Below the pieces are notes generated by a model. It searched no databases. It was not told the origin of the DNA and saw only the letters and a list, made by a program, of their open reading frames with translations. Both the position numbers and the translations under genes were made by a program. A stretch of 64,000 nt of DNA from CAYRSS01 sp964426945. GTDB lineage: Bacteria > Planctomycetota > Phycisphaerae > UBA1845. Location: NCBI GenBank assembly GCA_964426945.1, contig CAYRSS010000014.1:32149-96148 (forward strand), in the 5' to 3' direction. The first letter of the stretch is position 1. Every line of letters starts with the position of its first letter. Of the stretch, positions 53,371 to 62,696 are shown piece by piece.

Positions 53371-55194
53371 ATGCGCACTACCCGGACCACCCGCCGCCGA
53401 CTTTCGCCCCACCGCCTCGGTATCCGGCTGTCGGCTTTCGCCGCCCTGGTCGTCACCCTTCTGCTTATCGGCTGTGCCGCCTCGCCGGGACCGGTCGGAC
53501 CGGCGACCCAGAGCGACCGGCTGATGGCGGCGTACGACGAACTGCGGGCGGGCCGCTTCGCGGTGCTTGCCGACTTTGAAGACCCCGCCCAGATGGAAGT
53601 GGTCGAGTTCGTCGACGCGTCGAATCGCGGCGCGTGCGTCCTCGACACCGGTTCGGGCCGCCCCGAAACGGGCGGCGCCGCCCTGCGCATCACCGTCGGC
53701 AGTGATCACGACACCGTGCTGCTCGGCGCTGGTGACAGCGAGAACTGGTACATCAAGCGCGACTGGCGCCCCTACGACCTGCTGCTGCTGAGCCTTCGCG
53801 CGCCGCGCGCGGACGTGACCGCACACCTGACGATCGCTTCGGGCAAGGGTGAGCGGCGCGCCGTGGTCGAGTCCGCCGTGCCGCTGCGCCGCGGCTGGAA
53901 CCTGCTGCGGTTCAACGTGGCCGAGATCGGCGACCGACTGCCGCTGGACGACATTCGCGAGCTGCGGCTTCGATTCACCGGCGCGGGTCGCACGGTGGAC
54001 CTCACGCTGGATGACGTCATCCTCACCACCGACCGCGAGGAGCTTCTCGGCGACGCCCGCGGCGCCGAGGGCTCGCTCTTCGTGCAACGGGTCGGACGGC
54101 GATACCGCGTGGGATCGGCGGGACGGTTCGACCTGACCTTTGAGCACGGCCAGGTGGTCGAGTGGTTCAACCTCGCGGCGGATCCCCACCGGCTCGTCAA
54201 TCTCGTCGGCGGCACGGTGCTGGGGCCGAGCCCGGTCGTCGTCTGGCCTGAGGACGAGGAGTACGCGGGCCCGGCCGACTTCCGCCCGCTCGGGGAGATC
54301 GTCCGCGCGCGGCAGGCCATCGCGGAGATGTCCGTCGTCCGCGCCGTCGTGGTCAGCGAGTGGCAATTCACCCGGGACCCCGAACAGGAGGACGCGAGCC
54401 TGCCGTTCCAGCGGTGGCGGTACACGATCTATCCCTCGGGCGAAGTCTTCGTGAGCGTCGAGTGCACCGCGCGTTGGCCCGGTTGGGAGCCGGAGCAACT
54501 CGGCCTCGCCGTCAGCGTCAACCACCGGCTGGGATTCGTCCCGCAAGTTCACGAAGTCGCCGGCCTTCACGATCCCGAGCCGCTGCGCCACGTCGCCTTC
54601 GCCGCCGCCGCGCAGGAGGCGGGGACCAAGCCCGCCGCACTGCTCTACACCCTGGCAGACTCGCGACGCACGCCGCGGATCATCCACCCCGACCCGGAGC
54701 ACGCGCGTCGCCTGAGCTTCGTCGCCACCGGGTCGATGAGCGGGACGCAGACCGAGGTGTGGTCGTGCCGCCTGAGCCTGATGACGACCGAGGCCGCGTC
54801 CGAGGCGACGGTCGCGGATCGCGCGGTCGCCTACGCCTTCCCGCCGCCGATCGCGCTGCAGGTCGGGTGGCCCGCGGCGACAACCGCCACCGAGCCGACC
54901 GCGGAGAGCGCCGCCGCGCCAAGCCGCGGCGCGCAGGCCTTCGACCACGCCGACGGCAGTTTCGTGCTGCGGCCCGAGGACGGGCTGGTGCGGTTCTCGC
55001 TCGACGCCCAGCGTCACCTGTTCCTCTCGCCGGCGTTCCGCATCACCGGGTCCAAGGATCTGACGACGTGGGTGTATGTGGACAACATGCTCTTTGAACA
55101 CACGGCCCGCGACGCGGAGGGGAACCTCGTCTTCCAGTTGCCCGGCCGCCTGCGTGAGCCGACCACCGTCGAGGTGCTGCTGCGCGAGAAATAG
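53371..55194 (+). CDS. Lipoprotein with carbohydrate-binding-like beta domain
   Basis: A 607-residue lipoprotein: Arg-rich start, hydrophobic stretch and lipobox LIGC with C35 as lipidation site. Residues of about 60-220 look like a CBM-type jelly roll (VLADFEDPAQMEVVEF, WYIKRDWRPYDLLLLSLRAP, LPLDDIRELRLRF). The rest is a second large beta-rich region without a recognised catalytic motif (VEWFNLAADPHRLVNLVGGT, FQRWRYTIYPSGEVFV). Possibly polysaccharide binding or handling. The ATG at 53371 is preferred because it gives a proper lipoprotein signal. The next gene starts 76 bases downstream and may be cotranscribed. Confidence 0.7.
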   Translation: MRTTRTTRRRLSPHRLGIRLSAFAALVVTLLLIGCAASPGPVGPATQSDRLMAAYDELRAGRFAVLADFEDPAQMEVVEFVDASNRGACVLDTGSGRPETGGAALRITVGSDHDTVLLGAGDSENWYIKRDWRPYDLLLLSLRAPRADVTAHLTIASGKGERRAVVESAVPLRRGWNLLRFNVAEIGDRLPLDDIRELRLRFTGAGRTVDLTLDDVILTTDREELLGDARGAEGSLFVQRVGRRYRVGSAGRFDLTFEHGQVVEWFNLAADPHRLVNLVGGTVLGPSPVVVWPEDEEYAGPADFRPLGEIVRARQAIAEMSVVRAVVVSEWQFTRDPEQEDASLPFQRWRYTIYPSGEVFVSVECTARWPGWEPEQLGLAVSVNHRLGFVPQVHEVAGLHDPEPLRHVAFAAAAQEAGTKPAALLYTLADSRRTPRIIHPDPEHARRLSFVATGSMSGTQTEVWSCRLSLMTTEAASEATVADRAVAYAFPPPIALQVGWPAATTATEPTAESAAAPSRGAQAFDHADGSFVLRPEDGLVRFSLDAQRHLFLSPAFRITGSKDLTTWVYVDNMLFEHTARDAEGNLVFQLPGRLREPTTVEVLLREK

Positions 55195-55270
55195 GCCGCC
55201 GGCAGGGGCCGCGCCGGCTTGCTCCGAGGCCGCTGCGGGGCCTAGAATCGCGCAGCCAGGAGTGCCCGCC

Positions 55271-56242
55271 GTGACTGATCCCTCCCGCCAGACATCCCCC
55301 CCGCCCGACGCTGTGGACGACGATTTCGAGCTGCCGCCTGGCAACCACGCCCTGGAGGTCGCCGCACGACGCGGCCTGGGGCCCCTCAGCCCGCTCGGCC
55401 GAAAAGTCTGGCACGGCGACGCCCGACCCTGCGTCTCCTGCGGACAACTCGTTCACCGCGACGACCCCGCCTGCGAAGACTGCGGGCAGGATCTGAGCGA
55501 GGAGATGCTTGAGCGGATGCTGGCCCACGCGGGGCCGTGGTATGTCGCGGAGCACGTCCGCCCGTTCCCCGGCGTGACCATCGAGCGAATCATCCGGCAG
55601 ATCCGTCGTGGTGTGATCACCGAGACCTCGATCGTCCGCGGCCCGGAGACAGGTCATCAGTGGCGCTTCGCGGGAGAGACGCCGGGGCTCTGTCGCTACT
55701 TCGGACGGTGCTGGCACTGTCACGAGCAGGTCGAGCCGATGGACTCGCACTGCCCTTCCTGCCTCAGCGACATGCGCTTCCAGGTGGAGACCTTCTCCGT
55801 CAGCGCACCCGTCCGGCCGCTGGTGGCCGGGCGACCCGCGCCCGGGGAGCCGACACGATCAACCCGGCAATCGCCGCCGCCACGCCCCGCTGCCGCCACG
55901 CCTGCGACGGCCACAGCCACAGCGACGTTCGCCCCGCCAGCCACCGTCGCCGCGGCGACTGTCTCAAGCTCGCCGGTCGCCGCCATCCCCTCGCCGCAGG
56001 AGCTGCGCGAACTCGCCGAGGCCGTCCGCAGCACGCCGCCGACCGTCGCCCGCGGTTACGAGGAAGATGCGCCGCGGATCGCGGGCTTCAGCCCCTTCTG
56101 GGTGCTGGCGGCCCTGTTGGTGATCGCCATCGCCGGGCTGCTCGTCGTCACGAAGATGCGTCGCGATGCGCAGAGCACGACCGTGAAAACCCCACCCGCC
56201 GCGACCGCGCCCCACATGCCCGCCACGCCGGCGGGATCCTGA
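55271..56242 (+). CDS. Double zinc-ribbon protein with GYF-like domain and C-terminal membrane helix
   Basis: A 323-residue protein starting at GTG 55271, 8 bases after AGGAG. Two zinc ribbons, C54/C57/C68/C71 and C147/C150/C161/C164, flank a domain at 90-146 (PWYVAEHVRPFPGVTIERII to GLCRYFG) that resembles the GYF-like domains common in planctomycetes. A long Pro/Ala/Thr linker leads to one helix near the end (FWVLAALLVIAIAGLLVVT). It is therefore tail-anchored with the ribbons probably in the cytoplasm. The role is unknown; GYF-like domains bind Pro-rich peptides. Confidence 0.72.
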   Translation: MTDPSRQTSPPPDAVDDDFELPPGNHALEVAARRGLGPLSPLGRKVWHGDARPCVSCGQLVHRDDPACEDCGQDLSEEMLERMLAHAGPWYVAEHVRPFPGVTIERIIRQIRRGVITETSIVRGPETGHQWRFAGETPGLCRYFGRCWHCHEQVEPMDSHCPSCLSDMRFQVETFSVSAPVRPLVAGRPAPGEPTRSTRQSPPPRPAAATPATATATATFAPPATVAAATVSSSPVAAIPSPQELRELAEAVRSTPPTVARGYEEDAPRIAGFSPFWVLAALLVIAIAGLLVVTKMRRDAQSTTVKTPPAATAPHMPATPAGS

Positions 56243-56892
56243 TCGCGGCGCAACCAGCCCCGGTTTACGCCTCATGGTGCTTTGCAGGGTGGGCACTGCC
56301 CACCTTCGGCCCGTCGACGTCATTCATGGGGAGGAGTTCTGCGAGGTTTCTTCGGGTGGATCGTAATCGACCCACCATCCCTGCCGCCCTCGTCGAGCGG
56401 TGGGTCGAGTACGACCCACCCCACACAACTCGTCCGTCGCCACCACGACGCCGCCCCGAAGGCCGGACGCTGCGAGCAACCTCGGCTAGTGCAGCCTCGC
56501 CGGGAGACCGAACCCCAAACCGCCATCGACCCTGCAGGCCATCATCGCGAGCCCACCCCGCCCCCGCCTTACTCCATCTTTGCGCTCGTCAGTCAACTAG
56601 CGCGGGGATGCGCATCGCTTTCGACGTGACACTGCGTCCGCATGCGTTTGCACAACACCGCGCGGCGCGAAGCGCACGCATCGCAAACATTGCGCAAGCC
56701 GTCGATTGTTAAGAAGCCCGCGTTGCATCGCCCGCGCGCCGTCCGCAACCCGCCTTAGCGCACACTTAGCCGAACCCTTGAAGTGCGCACACGGGAGCTT
56801 CACAGCACGGGCCTACGATTCCACGCGTCCGGCAGAGGCGCCCGCCGGCGGCGAATCGTTAGCCCCCCATCACGACGCAGGGAGATCAACGG
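56243..56892. other. Intergenic, no gene seen
   Basis: About 650 bases without a credible coding frame. A 430-base plus-strand opening (56282-56712) is Arg/Pro-rich and looks like chance. The leader of the pseudopilin gene lies at the right end. Confidence 0.5.
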
Positions 56893-58020
56893 ATGATGAT
56901 GCAGACCGATCGACGTGACTTGAACCGGACCCGGCCCCCACACGGAGCGCGCGGCTTCACGCTCATCGAGCTGCTCGTGGTGATCTCGATCCTCGCGCTG
57001 CTCATCAGCATCCTGCTGCCCAGCCTGCAGAAGGCGCGCGAACAGGCCAAGGCGGTCGCGTGCGCCACCAACACGCACCACGTCGCCAACGCCGTCGCGA
57101 CCTATCTCGCCGACAACAAGGGCACCTTCCCGCCGTCCTACGTCTATCCGCACGACCGCCAGGGCAACTGGTCGCCCACGCGGCAGAACGAAGTGGCCGA
57201 CCACCCGTACGGCTATGTCCACTGGTCGCACTTCCTCTACGACGACGGCCAGGTCGATCCGAAGGCGTTTCAGTGCCCGACGATGGAGAACGGCGGCGCG
57301 CCGCGGACCAACCCCGGCGACGACCGGGCCGACTGGGAGAGCGAAGGCCAGATCGACCAGACCAACTCGAGCAACACCAAGAGCGAGCCGGAAGACAAGC
57401 AGGCCCCGCGCATGGCCTACGGCGCCAACGCCGCGATCATGCCGCGTAACAAGTTTACCATTCAGGTCGCCTCGGCCACCGAGGGCAGCCAGGGTCGCAT
57501 CAACGTCACCATCCGCGACAGCATCATCAAACGCCCGGGCGATACGATCCTGCTGGCCGAGTTCGTCAACAACTGGAAGGCGCTGGGCCAGACCGGGGCC
57601 GGCGGCTCGGGCGCGGGCGGCGTGCTGAGCAAGTCGCACCGGCCGATCAACGTCTTTTACCACGTCTCGACCGGCTTCAATGAGTACCAGGCGCCGCCGA
57701 CGAGCCCGGGTTTCATCTACGGCGTCAACACCGGCGCCTATCCGCGGACCGAGGAGGACTACGGCGTGGTGCCACTGGCTCAGCTCCGCACGATGAGCAA
57801 CATCCTCAGCTCGACGTCCAACGCGTCGCAGATCAACGCCGTCGGCCGCCATCATCCCGGCGGCGACAAGAAGTACGGCGGTACGGCGAACTTCCTGTTC
57901 ACCGACGGCCACACGGAGCGCATGACGCCCCTCGAGACGCTCAAGCAGCGCAAGTGGGGCGACAAGTACTACACGCTGACCGGCGAAAGCCAGGTGCTGA
58001 ACTACGCCGTCCGGCCGTAA
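56893..58020 (+). CDS. Type II secretion-like pseudopilin
   Basis: A 375-residue protein with a textbook prepilin site, G21|FTLIELLVVISILALLISIL, and E26 at mature position 5. The C-terminal half ends with HHPGGDKKYGGTANFLFTDG, the planctomycete-type His...TDGH pattern. It probably forms part of a periplasmic pseudopilus or is a secreted substrate of that machinery. Start at 56893 with GGAG upstream; the following ATGs at 56896 and 56899 are also possible. It stands next to a large dockerin-like protein gene, which might be exported by such a system (inference). Confidence 0.88.
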   Translation: MMMQTDRRDLNRTRPPHGARGFTLIELLVVISILALLISILLPSLQKAREQAKAVACATNTHHVANAVATYLADNKGTFPPSYVYPHDRQGNWSPTRQNEVADHPYGYVHWSHFLYDDGQVDPKAFQCPTMENGGAPRTNPGDDRADWESEGQIDQTNSSNTKSEPEDKQAPRMAYGANAAIMPRNKFTIQVASATEGSQGRINVTIRDSIIKRPGDTILLAEFVNNWKALGQTGAGGSGAGGVLSKSHRPINVFYHVSTGFNEYQAPPTSPGFIYGVNTGAYPRTEEDYGVVPLAQLRTMSNILSSTSNASQINAVGRHHPGGDKKYGGTANFLFTDGHTERMTPLETLKQRKWGDKYYTLTGESQVLNYAVRP

Positions 58021-58185
58021 CGCGGCGCCGCGGTGAAGGCGAGCAGGCCGCCGCCGGACGATTCGAACCAGCGCTCACCACGCTGACTCAGGTTTCAAAA
58101 CACAGGTCGTAGCTCCAGGGCGATTGCCGCGTGGCATCGCTCCCGGGGATTGTCTTGCCTTGCAGGGGCCCAGGAGAAAGAAGCG

Positions 58186-61100
58186 ATGAGAAAGACCGGA
58201 ACCATCTGTAGACTGCCGCTCGCCGCAGCGGGGGCGATGATCATCGCGGCGTGCGCGCCGACGGTCGCCCGCGCCGCGTGTGTGGACGACGGGCGCGTGC
58301 TGTCGCCGTGCGAGGCGCTGGCCTTCGCGCCGCAGTGCGACGGCGACACCGACGGCAACGGCACGGTCGAAGCGGCGGACTGCGCCGCCGTCACCGCCAA
58401 CCTCGGCAGCACCGACGGTGAGGCGCTGTGCCGCTATGACCTCGACTGCGACGGCGACATCGACACCGCCGACGAGGCGTACTGCTCGGGCATCCCGACG
58501 GGCGCCTGCGCGGGCACGCCGCCGTGCTTCATCACGTCGATGCCCTTCCGCGTACTCGGCGGACAGGTCAGCGGCGCGGGCGCGACGCTCTTTGTCGACT
58601 TCTTCCGCTTCCCGGCGTCGACCAACGACTGGAACGACGTGGACAACGACGGCTTCGCGGGCTTCGATCCGCTGGGACCGCCGTTCACGGACAACCTGTC
58701 CTCGCGCTTCATCCCCGGCAACCAGAACGAGTCGTGGTGGATGTTCCAGTACCGCAGCGTCGGCTCGGTGAACGGCTACAACGAGTTCGTCGACAACCAG
58801 CTCTGCGATACCATCCCGACGAGCATTCCGGGCGAGGCGGGGATCTTCAACCAGTTCGAGTACGCCACCGGCGGCGCCACAAACTGGGCCGGCCCCTTTG
58901 GCAACGCCAGCGGCACCCCCTTTGAGCCGTGCGGCATCGACTTCTCGTTCCTCGACGTGCCGAGCTTCTACGGCACGCAGGTTCCCGGCGAGCCGAAGTG
59001 GTCGCGCACGCCCGGCGATCCGGGCTACGGCCTCAACCCCGTCGTCTCGTCGACGGGATACGTCAGCAACCTGCAGAGCCTGACCCGCGACTGCGGCAGC
59101 GGCCCGGTGTCGCTGAACATCAACCTCTCTTCGCCCGACAGCTCGACCATGTACGACTTCGGCGGCGCGTGGGTGCCCGTGGCTTACATCGCCAACCGCG
59201 GCGCCAACGTCACCGACGTCAAGTACACCGAGATGCAGCACCTGTTCGTCACCGGCCGTCTGCCCAGCGGTGAGAACCTGGTCGGCGCCACCCGTTCGGT
59301 CGGCTCCGGTACGCGTAACGCGATCATGAACTCGACCGGTATCGACACGAGCTGGGGCCGCGGCGACAACGTCGGCAACGAGTTCTCCGTCACCGCCACC
59401 GCGAACCTCGGACCCGGCCACCAGGCGGTCAACTGCCAGGGTTCGAGCCAGATCGAGCAGGCGGTTCAGATGCGCCGCCTCGCTGTCGGCTACACCGGCC
59501 TGTGCGGCCCCAGCCGCGCGGCATCCGACGCCCAGTCGGGCAATTACGAAGTGCTGAACCTCTGCAAGGACCTGATCCACGCCTGCGTCGGCGGCGCCAA
59601 CGAAGGCGCACCCTGCCCCAACGGCGATTCGGACTGTGCGGGCGGCAAGTGCGACTATGTCCCCGGCTGCGACTGCACCGCGCAGGCCTGCCCCGCCGGC
59701 CCGATCGATCAGGAGACCGGCCTGCCCGTCGACGCCGAACGCTCCAACAACGGCTACGTCCGTCCGGGCCTGACCACCGTGCTCGACAACTGTGACGCCT
59801 GCTGCGGCTACCAGATCGGCGGTGTCGGCTCGTTCATCACCGTGGGCGATCCCGACGGCAACCGCGATCCGGGCGACCCACGCTATGAGGCCAACCCGCC
59901 CGTCGCCAACCAGGCCGTGGCCGATTACCTCAACAACATTGAGGACAGCATTGCCGCGTTCTCGGGCAGCGTCATCGGCGGCCAGTGCAACATCTCGGGC
60001 GCGACCTGCACGACCGACGCCCAGTGCACCGATCCCGGCGACTTCTGCCGCCTTCAGCTCAACATGCCCGGCCAGCTGCTGGCCGTGCAGTTCTTCCTGC
60101 CCGCGGGCGTGGACTGCGTGAACACGGTCAGCTCGGGCGTCGACTTCGAGGCGACCAGCCCGCTCAACCAGGTGCTCCAGGAGTACATCCGCGCCAACAA
60201 CGTCGGCTGCAACCCGCCCGACTTCGGCGCCATCAACCCGGCGGGCAAGACGCCGCTGCGTCGCACGCTTTCCGGCGGGGCGAAGTACTCCGACGGCCGC
60301 ACCGACAGCAACTACCTCTACTGGAACGGCGCGAGCTACGTCACGCTGAACCAGGGCACGCGGCTGGCCATGCGTAACCGCGTGCAGGGTGATGCCGACG
60401 GCGACTTTGACCGCGACATCGCCGACGCCGCCGGCCATGTCCAGGCGCTCTACACGCCCCGCGCCTGGCAGCAGACCGCCGCCGCCACCGGCGCCGGCGT
60501 CGGCAGCGAGCTCGGCAACCAGACGCACGACAACGCCATCCCCGAGGTGATCTTCGACCACAACGGCGACGGCAGCCTCACCAAGGAAGACCTCCGCTAC
60601 TTCGCGGACGGTCTGGCCATCGACGGCGGCGAGCTCGACCGCAAGGGGGGCGCGATCGCCATCGACACCGAGATCGCGGCGCTCGGCCGGCCCTATCCGT
60701 GGGCCTTCGCCGACGACAGCCACCTGATCCCGGCGGGCGCGTCGGGCTCCGAGCCCACCTTCGCCGCAGTGCCGCCGATCACCGGCTTCCTCGCCACCGG
60801 CGCGGCCTATGCCGCGGGCGACTTCCGCGGCGACGTCGCGGGCAACCCCTCGCGCAATCCGATCCCCGGCGCCGAGCCCGTCGGCTATGACGGCCGCGTG
60901 GACGCGGACGACATCGACTACGTCTGCCGCAACATCGGCGACTGGTCGGACCTCAACGTCGCCGTGTACCTCGACCTCTCCGCCGACATGAACGGCGACG
61001 TCACGGTCGACACCTCGGACGTGGCCGAATTGGTCGAGGGCATCCTCAAGACCGCCTTCGGCGATGTGGACCTCGACGGCGACGTCGACGCCGCGGACCA

Positions 61101-61599
61101 GGCGATCGTCATCGCGTCGATCAACGGCCCGAACGCCTGCATCGCCGACTCGTCGTGCGGCTGGGCCGATGGCGACATGAACTGTGACGGCGTGGTCGAC
61201 AACGCCGACCTGGCCGTCTTCACCACCGCGGGCGCCTGCTGCGACGGCACGACCTGCACCGAGGTCGAAGCCGACCACTGCGTCGGCTACGTCTGCAACG
61301 CCACCGCCCTCGCCGGCGTCACCTGCCTCGGCGACGCGGACGGCAACGGCGTGGTCAACGCCGCCGACCGCGGGTCGATCTCGGCCAACATCGGCCAGAC
61401 GGCCAACGATGCGCTCTGCCTCTACGACCTCGACGGCAATGGCGCCATCAACGCCGCCGATCGCGGTCAGGTGTCGGCCAACATCGGCGTGTGCACGTCG
61501 CTGCCGGGCTACATGAACGGCAACGGTCCGGACTCCCGCTTCCCGCAGCCGACGTTCCTCGGCTCGGGCACGGGCTGCGCCGGCAACCCGTGCGACTAG
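58186..61599 (+). CDS. Large secreted protein with several dockerin-like modules
   Basis: A 1137-residue exported protein. ATG 58186 follows AGGAG and a signal peptide ends near PTVARA. A first two-loop dockerin-like module lies at about 46-100 (CDGDTDGNGTVEAADC, YDLDCDGDIDTADEAYC). Further EF-hand-like loops occur at about 740-830 (DADGDFDRDIADAAG, DHNGDGSLTKEDL) and 945-1010 (DMNGDVTVDTSD, DVDLDGDVDAADQ). Residues 1016-1137 are the Cys-rich module with tail ending PCD, as in the propeller proteins. The central 600 residues are beta-rich, with Cys pairs (GGQCNISGATCTTDAQC), and are not recognised. Probably a calcium-dependent surface or matrix protein. Confidence 0.82.
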   Translation: MRKTGTICRLPLAAAGAMIIAACAPTVARAACVDDGRVLSPCEALAFAPQCDGDTDGNGTVEAADCAAVTANLGSTDGEALCRYDLDCDGDIDTADEAYCSGIPTGACAGTPPCFITSMPFRVLGGQVSGAGATLFVDFFRFPASTNDWNDVDNDGFAGFDPLGPPFTDNLSSRFIPGNQNESWWMFQYRSVGSVNGYNEFVDNQLCDTIPTSIPGEAGIFNQFEYATGGATNWAGPFGNASGTPFEPCGIDFSFLDVPSFYGTQVPGEPKWSRTPGDPGYGLNPVVSSTGYVSNLQSLTRDCGSGPVSLNINLSSPDSSTMYDFGGAWVPVAYIANRGANVTDVKYTEMQHLFVTGRLPSGENLVGATRSVGSGTRNAIMNSTGIDTSWGRGDNVGNEFSVTATANLGPGHQAVNCQGSSQIEQAVQMRRLAVGYTGLCGPSRAASDAQSGNYEVLNLCKDLIHACVGGANEGAPCPNGDSDCAGGKCDYVPGCDCTAQACPAGPIDQETGLPVDAERSNNGYVRPGLTTVLDNCDACCGYQIGGVGSFITVGDPDGNRDPGDPRYEANPPVANQAVADYLNNIEDSIAAFSGSVIGGQCNISGATCTTDAQCTDPGDFCRLQLNMPGQLLAVQFFLPAGVDCVNTVSSGVDFEATSPLNQVLQEYIRANNVGCNPPDFGAINPAGKTPLRRTLSGGAKYSDGRTDSNYLYWNGASYVTLNQGTRLAMRNRVQGDADGDFDRDIADAAGHVQALYTPRAWQQTAAATGAGVGSELGNQTHDNAIPEVIFDHNGDGSLTKEDLRYFADGLAIDGGELDRKGGAIAIDTEIAALGRPYPWAFADDSHLIPAGASGSEPTFAAVPPITGFLATGAAYAAGDFRGDVAGNPSRNPIPGAEPVGYDGRVDADDIDYVCRNIGDWSDLNVAVYLDLSADMNGDVTVDTSDVAELVEGILKTAFGDVDLDGDVDAADQAIVIASINGPNACIADSSCGWADGDMNCDGVVDNADLAVFTTAGACCDGTTCTEVEADHCVGYVCNATALAGVTCLGDADGNGVVNAADRGSISANIGQTANDALCLYDLDGNGAINAADRGQVSANIGVCTSLPGYMNGNGPDSRFPQPTFLGSGTGCAGNPCD

Positions 61600-61655
61600 T
61601 ACACCGCCCGCCCGGGCGCCCAGCGCGCGGGCGTCGGTGACCATCCCGCCATCCC

Positions 61656-61701
61656 CCGCCCCCGGCCCGCGGACCTCCGCCGGCCGGGGGCGGTCTTTTT
61701 T
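61656..61701 (+). terminator. Rho-independent terminator of the large dockerin-like gene
   Basis: A 12-bp stem, CCGCCCCCGGCC (61656-61667) with GGCCGGGGGCGG (61682-61693), followed by TCTTTTTT. Confidence 0.9.
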
Positions 61702-61798
61702 CATACTGCCCCTGCTCCGCCCTGAGCAGCGACCATGTCTTCACTCCTCCGCCGATGGGCGGGGCGAGGGGGATCGCGCAGACGCAGCGCCGCTAACC

Positions 61799-61826
61799 TT
61801 GACATGTTTGCCCTTGGGCCGATCAT
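61799..61826 (+). promoter_or_regulatory. Possible promoter of the DUF5063 gene
   Basis: A perfect TTGACA (61799-61804) and GATCAT (61821-61826) with 16-base spacing, about 60 bases before the ATG. Confidence 0.4.
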
Positions 61827-61887
61827 CGCGAGCCAGTCCATGGCCAGATCTACGAGGAGCGGCCAAGCAAGCTTTCAGGGGTAAGCC

Positions 61888-62403
61888 ATGCCGGCCGCCA
61901 GTAGCTACGAAAACGAAGCGGTGGAAATGTTCAAGTGCACGGCGGAACGATACTGCCAACTGATTGAATCCCACGAGAACTTATCAAGCGAGGAGTTTCT
62001 CACGCAGTGCGCTGTGCTGGTGTCCCGACTGTTCAGCGACGCCATCGCGCTACCGATGATTCCTATCGATGACGACGAAGTCGAGGTGGTGGACCGCCTG
62101 ACGCACGAACAATGGGACGCACTCCGCAGGGTTGTCATGATGAAACTCGGAGGAGCTACCTTGTACTGGACCGTGTTTGAGCCGTACACCGAGGAGCCCC
62201 CTACGCTTGGATCATTGGACGATGATCTCGCTGACATCTACCGTGACTTGAAGGCCCCCCTCCTGATCTACGGCATGTCGGATCGCCACAGCCGAGCCGC
62301 TGTGTGGCAGTGGCGATTCGGTTTCACCAGCCATTGGGGTCAGCACTGCGCGTGGGCATTGCCGGCGATCTACTCCAAGCTGAAGGAGACTCTACGATCG
62401 TGA
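61888..62403 (+). CDS. DUF5063 family protein
   Basis: A 171-residue protein matching DUF5063 by pattern: YCQLIESHENLSSEEFL, then YWTVFEPYTEEPPTLGSLDD with DLADIYRDLK, and a C-terminal AVWQWRFGFTSHWGQHCAWAL. The family has no established function and is often found as a single gene. The GC content looks slightly lower than that of its neighbours. The start at 61888 follows GGGGTAAGCC, a moderate ribosome binding site. Confidence 0.8.
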   Translation: MPAASSYENEAVEMFKCTAERYCQLIESHENLSSEEFLTQCAVLVSRLFSDAIALPMIPIDDDEVEVVDRLTHEQWDALRRVVMMKLGGATLYWTVFEPYTEEPPTLGSLDDDLADIYRDLKAPLLIYGMSDRHSRAAVWQWRFGFTSHWGQHCAWALPAIYSKLKETLRS

Positions 62404-62590
62404 TGGCCTTGAAGCCGCGATGATGATCTCCGCGCGCTGGTTCCGCAGACGCGACCTCTATCCGCTGCAGGGCAGCCCGCGTGCGTCGGCCTGCGCCCGA
62501 GTGACCCCTCCCGACGCATCATACCTGAATGCAGCCTGCCGCGCCGCCGTAAGCGCTGAGCGGCCGCTGGGCCCGCGCGAGCCGCCTTGA

Positions 62591-62618
62591 TTGACGCACA
62601 CGCTGCAATCGGTATGTT
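62591..62618 (+). promoter_or_regulatory. Promoter of the NDN-rich lipoprotein gene
   Basis: TTGACG (62591-62596) and TATGTT (62613-62618) with 16-base spacing, giving a leader of about 70 bases. The remainder of 62404-62696 holds no gene. Confidence 0.5.
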
Positions 62619-62696
62619 GTCGCCTTCGCGCGAAGGGCAGTGCCCGGGCTCGCCAGTCACTTCTCTACCGACATACCGACAACAAGGAGTAGGAAG

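Noticed and set aside
58075..61704. 1209-residue minus-strand frame opposite the large dockerin-like gene
   Set aside because: Antisense shadow: the plus strand has signal peptide, calcium loops, ribosome binding site and terminator.
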